Source of the DNA: Gracilimonas sp965227215
GTDB taxonomy: Bacteria > Bacteroidota > Rhodothermia > Balneolales > Balneolaceae
Reading direction: 5' to 3'
Assembly (NCBI GenBank): GCA_965227215.1
Contig: OZ245729.1
Span: forward strand, 2,914,001-2,978,000
DNA length: 64,000 nt
The notes below the pieces were generated by a model, which was not told where the DNA came from, made no database searches, and was given only the letters and a program-made list of their open reading frames with translations. A program made the position numbers and the translations under genes. Below are positions 17,091-23,707 of this stretch, one piece after another (position 1 is the stretch's first letter; every line of letters starts with the position of its first letter).

Positions 17091-17408
17091 GAATAAAATT
17101 TTATAGGTTAAGAGTATGTTAAGAGGGCAGGCTGAAAGTAAAAAACATTTGGGAATATTAAAGGGTTAACATTTGTGAAAGCTATGCAAGCTAATGGAGT
17201 ATCGATAAACAAGCTTATCGGGAAGTAAACGGAAGACGGAAAAGCTGTGTTTTAGTTCATTGAACAATGGAAATGAGGCTGTAAAAGAAGTTAGCTTCAT
17301 ATTTTGTTCAAATTTGTGAACGATTTATAGGTAGCTTTGTTTTCTTATTGTATTTTTATTGAAAAATCATAGACAGCATATATAAATTAATAAACAACCT
17401 TTTAGATT
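17091..17408. promoter_or_regulatory. Divergent promoter region of symporter and HU genes, with two GTTCA/TGAAC palindromes
   Basis: This 318-bp gap has no gene. GTTCATTGAAC (17255-17265) is an 11-bp palindrome. GTTCA-aatttg-TGAAC (17306-17321) has the same half-sites with a 6-bp spacer. Both are 90-155 bp before the HU start. The stretch just before HU is very AT-rich (GCATATATAAATTAATAAAC) and probably holds its promoter. The factor bound is unknown. Confidence 0.4.
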
Positions 17409-17702
17409 ATGACTAAAGCAGATATAGTAGATGTAATTTCTTCATCTGTAGGGTTAACGAAAGTAGAAACAGAGGCGGTAGTAAACGGCTTTATGGAAAC
17501 TGTAATTGACGCCATGAAGCGGGGAGAAAATATTGAACTGAGAGGATTTGGCAGCTTTAAAGTTGTTAAACGAGCTCAGAGAGTAGCCCGGAATCCCAAA
17601 ACAAATGAAGAAGTCATTGTACCGGAACAATATGCACCGGTACTAAAAATGTCGAAGGATTTTAAAGAAGCGGTTAACGAAGCACACATGGTTGAAAATT
17701 GA
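17409..17702 (+). CDS. HU family DNA-binding protein
   Basis: 97 residues, with the HU/IHF signature RGFGSFKVVKRAQRVARNPKTNEEV and the N-terminal helices TKADIVDVISSSVGLTKVETEAVVNGF. The flexible beta-arm (RNPKTN) carries the DNA-intercalating proline. It packages and bends DNA as a homodimer. The position next to the tiny AURKAIP1-like ribosome-associated gene, 84 bp downstream, suggests a high-expression operon ended by two terminators. Confidence 0.95.
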   Translation: MTKADIVDVISSSVGLTKVETEAVVNGFMETVIDAMKRGENIELRGFGSFKVVKRAQRVARNPKTNEEVIVPEQYAPVLKMSKDFKEAVNEAHMVEN

Positions 17703-17786
17703 TTTAGAAAACCTGATAAAACTTCTTATTTTCTGAATTGTTCGAACAACAGTAATTTTTATAAAACAATATGTAGGTGAGTATTT

Positions 17787-17879
17787 ATGCCAAGCGGTAA
17801 AAAAAGAAAGCGCGCCAAAATAGCCAAGCATAAGCGTAAAAAGCGTCTGAGAAAAAACAGACACAAGAAGAAAAAGTAA
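17787..17879 (+). CDS. AURKAIP1/COX24-like small basic protein (bS22/mS38-type)
   Basis: 30 residues, 19 of them Lys or Arg, beginning MPSGKKRKR and ending KNRHKKKK. This matches the tiny AURKAIP1/COX24-domain proteins of Bacteroidota-like bacteria, relatives of mitochondrial mS38 and mycobacterial bS22, which sit on the small ribosomal subunit (recalled family knowledge). A weak Shine-Dalgarno (AGGTGA, 17774-17779) precedes the ATG. It follows HU and is closed by the terminator at 17888-17912. It is easily missed because of its size. Confidence 0.85.
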   Translation: MPSGKKRKRAKIAKHKRKKRLRKNRHKKKK

Positions 17880-17887
17880 GATTTTAT

Positions 17888-17912
17888 AAGGCTCCAGTTT
17901 GGAGCCTTTTTT
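17888..17912 (+). terminator. Intrinsic terminator after HU/AURKAIP1-like operon
   Basis: AAGGCTCC-agttt-GGAGCCTT stem-loop followed by a run of T, 9 bp after the stop codon. Confidence 0.9.
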
Positions 17913-17930
17913 ATTTTTAATAGTTGAGAT

Positions 17931-17963
17931 AAAAGTCGGGTAGTACTGCCCGACTTTTCTTTT
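17931..17963. terminator. Second intrinsic terminator, bidirectional
   Basis: AAAAGTCGGG (17931-17940) and CCCGACTTTT (17949-17958), a perfect 10-bp stem with an 8-nt loop and T-rich flank. It backs up the terminator 20 bp upstream. Confidence 0.85.
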
Positions 17964-19183
17964 AGTTAGGTATGTGATGCCCTTCACAAGCTTAATACTT
18001 TTATTAGAAGTCTTTAATTTTTGTATGTAGAAGCGATTATATCCTCGAATAGTGCTTTTTTAGAAAAGGTGTCAAGTTTACTAACAAACACTGTATTTCC
18101 TGATTCAGATTATCAAATGCTCTTTAGAATTGCTAAGGGTACAATTAGGATCACTATTCATAACTATAACTATGCAAAAGATTACTAAGCTGCTTTGCTT
18201 ACTAACACTGCTCTTTAGCTTTTCTTCCGGGGTGTTTGGTCAGGTCAGGATCAACGAGATAAGAGCAGATGACGCAAGTTCAGATGATATTGAATTTATT
18301 GAGTTGATCGGGGTTGTTGGTACTGATATAACCGGTTATCAGATTTACCATGTTAATGGTAGTGGTGATTCTGAAATATTTACTCATACCATTGGGTCAT
18401 TTACTATTCCCGATGATGGCATCACAGATGATGATTCGAATTCATTAGGATTCTATGTTTTGGGTACAGGTAGCTTTTCAACCGGTATAGATGAATCAAC
18501 CGCTAATTCATTGCAGAATGGCCCGGATGGTATAATTCTTTACAATGCATCAGGTGATGTGGTTGATGCTGTAGCATGGCAAGGGGTCGGTGACATAAGC
18601 ACTGACATCACAACCACAGGCAGTTCGTCAGTTGATAATTATTTACACGTTACTAGTGATGATGACAGTGGAGATAATAGCCTGCAAGCACCGAATAATG
18701 TTGTTGGTGATGATGGAAGCGGGTGGACATTGGCTTCGGCTACAATCGGATCTATAAATGGTGGGCAAACGAGTGGTTCTATCATTCTTGAGTCATCTAT
18801 TAAATCCGAACCAGCTAACCACGCCTCTTCTTTTACGTCTTCAGGTTCTATTAACTCCGTGGATTTATCATGGACGGATGCTACCGGCTCACCTTTACCG
18901 GACGCCTATCTTATAAAAGTTAGCGATGCCAGCTATGGATCGATTTCAAGTCCGAGCGATGCATCACCTGTTGCAGACGATTCCGACTTGTCTGACGGTT
19001 CCGGCGCGCTTAACGTAGCCTTCGGAGAAGAATCAGCGTCTTTTACCGGGCTTGATGAAACAACAACCTACTACTTCAAGATCTACCCTTACACCAATTC
19101 AGGGTCGGATATCGATTATAAAACAGATGGAACCGTTCCCGAAGATGATGCAACTACTTTAGAAACACCGGATATCATTTTTA

Positions 19184-19191
19184 ATGAAATT
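19184..19191. repeat. Target-site duplication, left copy
   Basis: ATGAAATT, identical to 21513-21520, directly outside the left terminal repeat. Eight bp is the size expected for the IS1595 family. Confidence 0.92.
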
Positions 19192-19216
19192 GGCGATTAT
19201 CCCTTTACTACAAGTA
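19192..19216 (+). repeat. Left terminal inverted repeat
   Basis: Begins GGCGATTATCCCTTTACTAC. Mismatches to the right end are at positions 5, 6, 13 and 16 only. Confidence 0.9.
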
Positions 19217-19265
19217 AATATTTCTGTATATTAATCTCAGTGATTGAGAACAAATGTATTGAATT

Positions 19266-20159
19266 ATGAAAACTTACACATTTTTTGATTTCCAAGAAGA
19301 GTTTCCAACTGAAAAAGCCTGCTTAGAGTATATATTTAATAAGCGCTATCCGAATGGTTATGTAGATGAGGAAACCGGAGAAATTATTGATCTGTACTAT
19401 ACAGAATCAAGAAAATGCTTTACCAGTGCTGATGGATCTATTCAGGTTTACCCAACAGCCGGAACTATTTTTCACAAGTCAAGAACTCCGCTGGTTAAGT
19501 GGTTTTATACCATTTTCCGCATGTCTCAATCCAAATGTGGTATTTCTGCCAAACAGATAGAACGTGAAATAGGAGTTACTTATAAAACAGCTTGGAGAAT
19601 GTGCCATTTAATCCGAAAATGCCTTGAATCAGGTGAAGAGGTGCTTACTGGTACTATTGAAATTGACGAAACGTATGTCGGTGGTAAGCCTCGAAAAACC
19701 AACCGTAATCCGACAGCCAAGAAGAAAAATAAAACTTCTAAGCGTGGGCGTGGCACCGACAAATCTCCTGTGGTTGGATTAGTACAACGTGATGGAAAGG
19801 TGAGAGCTATTGTAACAGAAGATGTGAGGCGAAAAACTGTTTTTCCATTTATTGAAAAGAATGTACAGAAAGGAGCAACTGTATTTACAGACGAATATCA
19901 TTTATACGATACCGTAGGCTCATTAGGATATATACATGAAACTGTGAATCACGGCTTAGAAGAATTTGCCCGTGGAATCGTGCATACAAATACAATTGAA
20001 GGTTTTTGGAGCTATTTAAAGAATGGAATTAGAGGCGCTCATAAGCATACTTCTAAGAAGTATCTTCAACTTTACGTAAACGAGTATGCGTTTAGATGGA
20101 ACAATAGAAAGAGTCAGTCTAAGATGTTTCGGAATCTTTTAACTTCTGTTTGTCGGTAA
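19266..20159 (+). CDS. IS1595-family transposase (ISXO2-like, DDE-type)
   Basis: 297 residues. N-terminal region with RYPNGYVDEETGEI, a helix-turn-helix (CGISAKQIEREIGVTYKTAWRMCHLIRK), then the catalytic ISXO2 domain: IEIDETYVGGKPRK (first Asp), ATVFTDEYHLYD (second Asp) and NTIEGFWSYLKNGIRG (third acidic position). It cuts and joins the element ends. The ATG overlaps the TGA of the truncated host reading frame (ATGA at 19266-19269), so in this location its translation may be coupled to the interrupted host gene. The frame is complete with no stops, so the element is probably active or recently so. Confidence 0.95.
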   Translation: MKTYTFFDFQEEFPTEKACLEYIFNKRYPNGYVDEETGEIIDLYYTESRKCFTSADGSIQVYPTAGTIFHKSRTPLVKWFYTIFRMSQSKCGISAKQIEREIGVTYKTAWRMCHLIRKCLESGEEVLTGTIEIDETYVGGKPRKTNRNPTAKKKNKTSKRGRGTDKSPVVGLVQRDGKVRAIVTEDVRRKTVFPFIEKNVQKGATVFTDEYHLYDTVGSLGYIHETVNHGLEEFARGIVHTNTIEGFWSYLKNGIRGAHKHTSKKYLQLYVNEYAFRWNNRKSQSKMFRNLLTSVCR

Positions 20160-20265
20160 GTATGATTTTTTCTAAGTCCTTTTTAAAATCCTTCTCAGGA
20201 ATTTGTAACTCTTCCACAACTTCTATCTCTATATCTATGTGTACCTTTTGTTCTCTATCACTCAT
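20119..20265 (-). CDS. Small acidic ORF in the IS cargo, convergent with the transposase
   Basis: 48 residues from ATG 20265, stop at 20119-20121. Fourteen are Asp/Glu. The pattern suggests a beta strand (KVHIDIEIEVVEEL) followed by a helix (EKDFKKDLEKIILTDKQKL). Its last 14 codons are antisense to the transposase 3' end, overlapping it by 41 bp. No strong Shine-Dalgarno is present. An AT-rich palindromic stretch with ATTGCgtGCAAT lies about 50 bp upstream. I do not recognise it; a regulator or small partner of the transposase is speculation. Confidence 0.45.
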   Translation of the reverse strand: MSDREQKVHIDIEIEVVEELQIPEKDFKKDLEKIILTDKQKLKDSETS

Positions 20266-20435
20266 TGTTATTATTTCAATCTAGTTGACTATCTGCAACT
20301 AATATAATATAATTGCGTGCAATTAGTTTCAAATATGAAAACATCGGCAATCTTTAATGGCTCATATAACACTTGGGGTTAGTGTTGAAACTTTTCTCAC
20401 CAAATAGACTTTATAAGTATATACAAAAAAAGAAA

Positions 20436-20455
20436 GGGGAAGCTGTCACTTCCCC
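20436..20455 (-). terminator. Terminator of the cationic mini-gene
   Basis: GGGGAAG (20436-20442) and CTTCCCC (20449-20455). Read on the minus strand the stem is followed by TTTCTTTTTTT. It lies 13 bp beyond the stop of the 27-residue ORF. Confidence 0.88.
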
Positions 20456-20468
20456 CTTCTGGTTATCG

Positions 20469-20552
20469 TTATCGTCGTTTTACACGGACGGTAACTTTGT
20501 ATCGAATGCGTATCCTTCTTCTAGGATACTTTATACGAACAACGCGTTTCAT
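20469..20552 (-). CDS. 27-residue strongly cationic peptide gene in the IS cargo
   Basis: ATG at 20552-20550, stop at 20471-20469. Fourteen of 27 residues are Lys/Arg, none acidic, and residues 13-27 alternate basic and hydrophobic side chains (RIRIRYKVTVRVKRR), as in an amphipathic beta strand. A near-ideal ribosome binding site (AAGGAGG, complement of 20561-20567) sits 8 nt before the ATG, much stronger than most in this window, and a terminator follows. These features together argue for a real, highly translated gene. It is 44 nt downstream of the tRNA-Gly-like gene on the same strand. Function unknown; RNA or ribosome binding or membrane activity fit the composition. Confidence 0.68.
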   Translation of the reverse strand: MKRVVRIKYPRRRIRIRYKVTVRVKRR

Positions 20553-20560
20553 GCTTCTCA

Positions 20561-20567
20561 CCTCCTT
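20561..20567 (-). promoter_or_regulatory. Strong ribosome binding site of the 27-residue ORF
   Basis: On the minus strand AAGGAGG followed by TGAGAAGC and ATG. It is a seven-base match to the 16S anti-Shine-Dalgarno with an 8-nt spacer. Confidence 0.8.
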
Positions 20568-20596
20568 ATGGGTCGTTTAGTATGAAAATTAAAAAG

Positions 20597-20670
20597 AGCA
20601 GGTGACGGGATTCGAACCCGCATTACGTGCCTGGGAAGGACAGTTGTGTTACCATTAACACTACACCTGC
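20597..20670 (-). tRNA. tRNA-Gly(UCC)-like gene, carried by the IS
   Basis: 74 nt on the minus strand. Acceptor stem GCAGGTG/CACCTGC is perfect, D-arm GTGT/ACAC with AATGGTA loop, T-arm GCGGG-TTCGAAT-CCCGT. The anticodon arm reads CTGTC-CTTCCCA-GGCAC: anticodon UCC (glycine), but with a C-C mismatch at 27-43, a G-U pair, an extra base before the stem, and C instead of a purine at position 37. CCA is not encoded, and the discriminator is U. All else is normal, so it is either a diverged working tRNA or a tRNA mimic. It lies inside the terminal repeats of the element. Confidence 0.8.
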
Positions 20671-20680
20671 TTTCAATTAA

Positions 20681-20713
20681 AAGTCCGGTTGCTAGAACAG
20701 CCGGACTTTTTTT
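20681..20713. terminator. Bidirectional terminator-like hairpin just upstream of the tRNA-like gene
   Basis: AAGTCCGG (20681-20688) and CCGGACTT (20701-20708), followed by a T-run on the plus strand and TTTTAATT on the minus strand. It is 10 bp before the tRNA 5' end, so a minus-strand transcript starting further upstream would meet it before reaching the tRNA. Confidence 0.7.
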
Positions 20714-20792
20714 ATTTCCTTTGTATATATAACTATAAGCTTTTGAGAAAAAAATGGCATAATTAGTGAAATTAAATTCACTATATAAAAAA

Positions 20793-20827
20793 AGGCTTCT
20801 GAGCACTAACTCAGAAGCCTTTTTTAT
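20793..20827. terminator. Strong bidirectional terminator in the IS cargo
   Basis: AGGCTTCTGAG (20793-20803) and CTCAGAAGCCT (20810-20820), an 11-bp perfect stem with a 6-nt loop, A-run on one side and T-run on the other. Confidence 0.88.
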
Positions 20828-21060
20828 TTGAGTCAACATGGACTCGAAAACAATAGAAATTTCTTCAAAGATTAGGCATACCTCTGCCACACGAGTATAC
20901 TCGATTAAAAAACGACGAAATGTGTGGGTATGGTGATACATAACAAATACCGCCTAAAGCGTTACACGCCTTTCACAGCGCATGAATAGTCTTTTCAATA
21001 AGATAAGCTTTCCAGAAATTCGAATTGGTTAAAACGCGAATGTTGAAATGCTCCCCCAAT
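20821..21060 (-). ncRNA. Possible minus-strand transcript with blocks complementary to the upstream small RNA
   Basis: Read on the minus strand this unit contains GCGTTTTAACC and TTCGAATTTCTG (complements of 21027-21037 and 21013-21024) and ends at the terminator at 20820-20793. The same two blocks occur in sense form in the unit at 21184-21262. Only very short ORFs are seen before the terminator; a longer frame exists but reads straight through two terminators and the tRNA, so I treat it as chance. Transcription limits are guesses. Confidence 0.35.
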
Positions 21061-21112
21061 ATAATTAATGAGCAAGCAAAATAAAAATGTTAAACCAAAA
21101 ATTTTTACATAA

Positions 21113-21128
21113 TGACACTTGACTGTCA
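21113..21128. promoter_or_regulatory. TGACA-N6-TGTCA palindrome in the IS cargo
   Basis: TGACA (21113-21117), cttgac, TGTCA... reading TGACACTTGACTGTCAC. It resembles the palindrome TGACACTTCATGTCAC in front of recA (60941-60956) but has one more base in the spacer. Confidence 0.4.
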
Positions 21129-21183
21129 CTCTCGGAAATTTATTACACATTGTGCATTATATGTGCAAAAATACCGGACATGA

Positions 21184-21262
21184 AAAAAGCCCAACAACAA
21201 AGTTATTGGGCTTCCTTCGAATTTCTGCTTTTAGACAGGCAGATGCGTTTTAACCACTTCTA
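21184..21262 (-). ncRNA. Putative small RNA with own terminator in the IS cargo
   Basis: On the minus strand a possible start near 21262 (after an AT-rich TATTTTAG box) leads to GGTTAAAACGC (complement of 21245-21255), a hairpin TCTGC..GCAGA, CAGAAATTCGAA (complement of 21216-21227), and a terminator AAGCCCAA..TTGGGCTT followed by TTTTTTC (21213-21184). About 78 nt with no ORF. The two blocks are perfectly complementary to the next minus-strand unit. Promoter and 5' end are inferred. Confidence 0.4.
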
Positions 21263-21455
21263 AAATACAACTATTGTGGAAAAAACACAATTTTTAAACA
21301 TTAAAAAATTCCCTATCTTCGGTTTCTTTCCTTTTTTCGATTTCTAAATGTTACAATTTCTAACAAAATTGTTTGTATTAATACGATAAATGTTAACAAA
21401 ACACACGTCTTGTCAACATTTAAAAATATCCACTCTCAAGAAAGCGGTTTCATGG

Positions 21456-21483
21456 TTATCAACAGTGTTAATTATTATCCACA
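21456..21483. other. Two DnaA-box-like sites beside the right end of the element
   Basis: TTATCCACA (21475-21483) is a perfect consensus DnaA box, 4 bp inside the right terminal repeat. TTATCAACA (21456-21464) differs at one base. The AT-rich DNA to the left repeats AAATGTT/AACATTT words (for example the near-perfect inverted pair 21388-21398 and 21411-21421). Confidence 0.5.
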
Positions 21484-21487
21484 AAGA

Positions 21488-21512
21488 TACTTGTAGAAAG
21501 GGGATAGCCGCC
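21488..21512 (-). repeat. Right terminal inverted repeat
   Basis: Read on the minus strand it begins GGCGGCTATCCCCTTTCTAC; 21 of 25 bases match the left end. Confidence 0.9.
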
Positions 21513-21520
21513 ATGAAATT
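21513..21520. repeat. Target-site duplication, right copy
   Basis: ATGAAATT, identical to 19184-19191. The host reading frame resumes at 21521 with codons TTA GCT GAC (L-A-D), completing the motif NEILADPDG. Confidence 0.92.
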
Positions 21521-23432
21521 TTAGCTGACCCTGACGGAACAACCGGAGATGCTAACGGCGATGGCATCGTAAATACCGATGATGATGAATTCATAGAATT
21601 GGTTAACAATGGTACTACAGATATAGATATAAGCAGTTGGGTATTTTCTGATAACATTACAGACAGATATACTTTTCCGGCGTCAACTACCTTAAAACCT
21701 TTACAAGCAGCGGTAATATTTGGTGGAGGCACTCCTACGGGAGATTTTGGAAACAGCTTTGTGGATTCCACTTCTTCACTAGGTTTGAACAACAGTGGTG
21801 AAACAATTACTCTGAAAAATGGATCCGGAGTAGAAATTTTAAGTTTAACCTATGGTTCTGAAGCCGGTAGTGATGAATCCATTACCAGAAATCCTGATCT
21901 TACGGATGGTTTTGTACAGCACGAAACCGCTGATACAACTGATGCCTCATCCTTTTCACCGGGAACCCGAATCGACGGCACCTATTTTCAGCCATCAACG
22001 GTAATTACCGGCAATGCCGGCTGGCGTTTACTTTCCCTCCCGGTAGAAGATGGAACCGTAGCCGATATTTCTGATAACACGGCCGTACAAGGGGTCCCTG
22101 GTGGTGATAATTCAGGCTCTGATCCCAATTTCTTCTATAATCCCGCTTTTGATGGTTCTGATCAATCAGACTATCTGGTTCCAACCAACACCACCACTCC
22201 GTGGGGAGATGGCTTGGGTTTCTTTCTCTATTTCTTTGATAACTCCACCGCTGGAAGCTCTCCGCTGCCCATCACGTTGGACGCGTTTGGTAATGCACCG
22301 GATGTAGACGTCAATGTAACCATTTCCGATATCTGGACCCTGGCCGGGAATCCATACAACAGTAATATATCCATCGATGATATTTCAGGAAATAACGGTG
22401 GAAATGGCGTTAACGATGGTTTAACGAGTCCTGTTTACCTCTTTGATTCGTCCGGTTGGATAACGGTCAACCTGGGAAGTGGATATGTAATTGGAGACTG
22501 GAGCGGCTTTTTTGTTCAAAGATTTAGCAGTTCTACAACTCAGCTTACCATCCCTACTTCAGCTGCTACAACAGATACCGTTAAACTTTCCAAGCTTGAT
22601 TCTGGTACTAATTTCCGCCAAGTCGACCTTTTACTGGAGGCTCCGGGTGGTTATAGCGACCAAACCAATAAGCTTTACTTTTCTGACCAATCTATCCCGG
22701 AAAAAGATGGTTTTGATGGTGGGAAATTAACGCCCATGAATGGGTCTCCTTACATTGCTTTTGAAAACGATTTTGGCAATGGAAAAGAACTATTGGTTCA
22801 GGATGCACGTCCCCGGAATCCGGTCGAAGAAATGTGGTACGAACTGGTAATAGGTGATAACGGAGTTTCCGGTACATTTTCCTTAAGCTGGCCGGAATTA
22901 AAGAATATACCGGAGGATTGGGAATTTACTTTGAATGATTATGAAACCGGCGAATCCGTGGTAATGGCTCCGGGCACATCCTATACTTTTGAAGTAGAAG
23001 CAACCCAGAAACAAAAAGAGATGAAGCCTTTTGGGGTCTCAGCTGCTCAGGCAGAATCTCAGGATGTCAGCTCACGATTCTCTATTGTGTTAAGAACCGC
23101 TACAACTACAAGCACAGAATTGGTGGATACCCCGGAATCTTTTGCACTTCGGCAGAACTACCCGAATCCTTTTAACCCGAGCACCACCATTGAGTATAGT
23201 GTATCGGAGCCGGCTCCGGTTACGCTTACCGTCTATAATGTGATGGGACAACAGGTTGCCACGCTTGTCAACGAAACAAAATCAGTAGGTACTTACAGAG
23301 TGAGCTGGAATGCCACTGAAATGGCCAGTGGGATATATCATTACCGCCTGCAGTCCGGAAACCAGGTGTTGATTCGTCAAATGACCTTAATTAAGTAATT
23401 GCAGTTAGTCTGCCTCAAATTATTCCCTGACT

Positions 23433-23633
23433 ATGAAATCACTGATCTTCTTTTCCTTAGCTATTGTGTTCAGTCCTATGTTGACTACAATTTTGTTTGC
23501 CCAGCCTTCAGCGCCCATGAACCCGGCTCAAGCACCTATTGATGGCGGACTGAGCCTACTGGCTGCAGCCGGAGGAGGCTACGCTATCAAAAAGCTCAGA
23601 GACCGTAGAAGAAGATCAATGGAAGAAGATTAA
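23433..23633 (+). CDS. Small PID-CTERM-type sorting-signal protein
   Basis: 66 residues: a signal peptide (about 1-23, ending LFAQ), a short linker rich in Pro/Ala, then PIDGGLSLLAAAGGGYAIKKLRDRRRR, i.e. a PID motif, a hydrophobic helix and a basic tail. This tripartite end matches the PID-CTERM class of C-terminal sorting signals seen in Bacteroidota-like bacteria (recalled). After processing only about 20 residues would be left, so it may be a minimal substrate. It lies 34 bp after the interrupted surface-protein gene and may share its transcript. Confidence 0.75.
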   Translation: MKSLIFFSLAIVFSPMLTTILFAQPSAPMNPAQAPIDGGLSLLAAAGGGYAIKKLRDRRRRSMEED

Positions 23634-23707
23634 AAATTCTGATTCCTTCCGACTGAGTGGTATTTTAGCTTTTCTTAAAAAACACAATTCATTCATTTCC
23701 ATTTTCT

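Larger units (their letters stand above)
19192..21512 (+). mobile_element. IS1595-family (ISXO2-like) element with 1.35-kb RNA-rich cargo
   Basis: 2321 bp bounded by imperfect 25-bp terminal repeats (19192-19216 and 21488-21512 reversed), which begin GGCGATTATCCC and GGCGGCTATCCC and both end CTACAAGTA; 21 of 25 positions agree without gaps. An 8-bp duplication flanks it. The transposase uses 19266-20159. The rest (20160-21512) holds a 48-residue ORF, a 27-residue ORF, a tRNA-Gly-like gene, several terminators and DnaA-box-like sites. Typical single-gene members are about 1 kb, so the cargo more than doubles the size. Cargo-bearing members of this family are known, but I do not know one with this content. 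Confidence 0.93.
18172..23398 (+). pseudogene. Secreted lamin-tail surface protein with type IX sorting tail, disrupted by an IS1595-family element
   Basis: The start is ATG 18172 (MQKITKLLCLLTLLF), giving a signal peptide ending VFGQ; an in-frame codon upstream would spoil it. Codons 1-340 (18172-19191) hold a lamin-tail domain (INEIRADDASSDDIEFIELIG) and a fibronectin-like part. After the insertion, 21521-23398 continues with ADPDGTTGDANGDG..DEFIELVNNG, a second lamin-tail domain, a long beta-rich region, and a C-terminal sorting domain beginning FALRQNYPNPFNPST. Removing 19192-21520 (element plus one target copy) leaves exactly 966 codons in frame, so the break is recent and clean. The N-terminal piece now reads 26 codons into the element and stops at 19267-19269. 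The 3' half has no secretion signal. Confidence 0.93.

Noticed and set aside
20373..20585. 70-codon plus-strand frame in the IS cargo
   Set aside because: It is the antisense shadow of the 27-residue peptide gene, its ribosome site and terminator; no start signal of its own.
20558..20941. 127-codon minus-strand frame in the IS cargo
   Set aside because: It reads through two strong terminators and most of the tRNA-like gene, so it is probably a chance frame.
19192..21512. Chromosomal oriC at the DnaA boxes
   Set aside because: Only two good boxes, no dnaA/dnaN/gidA neighbours, and the region lies within transposon ends.
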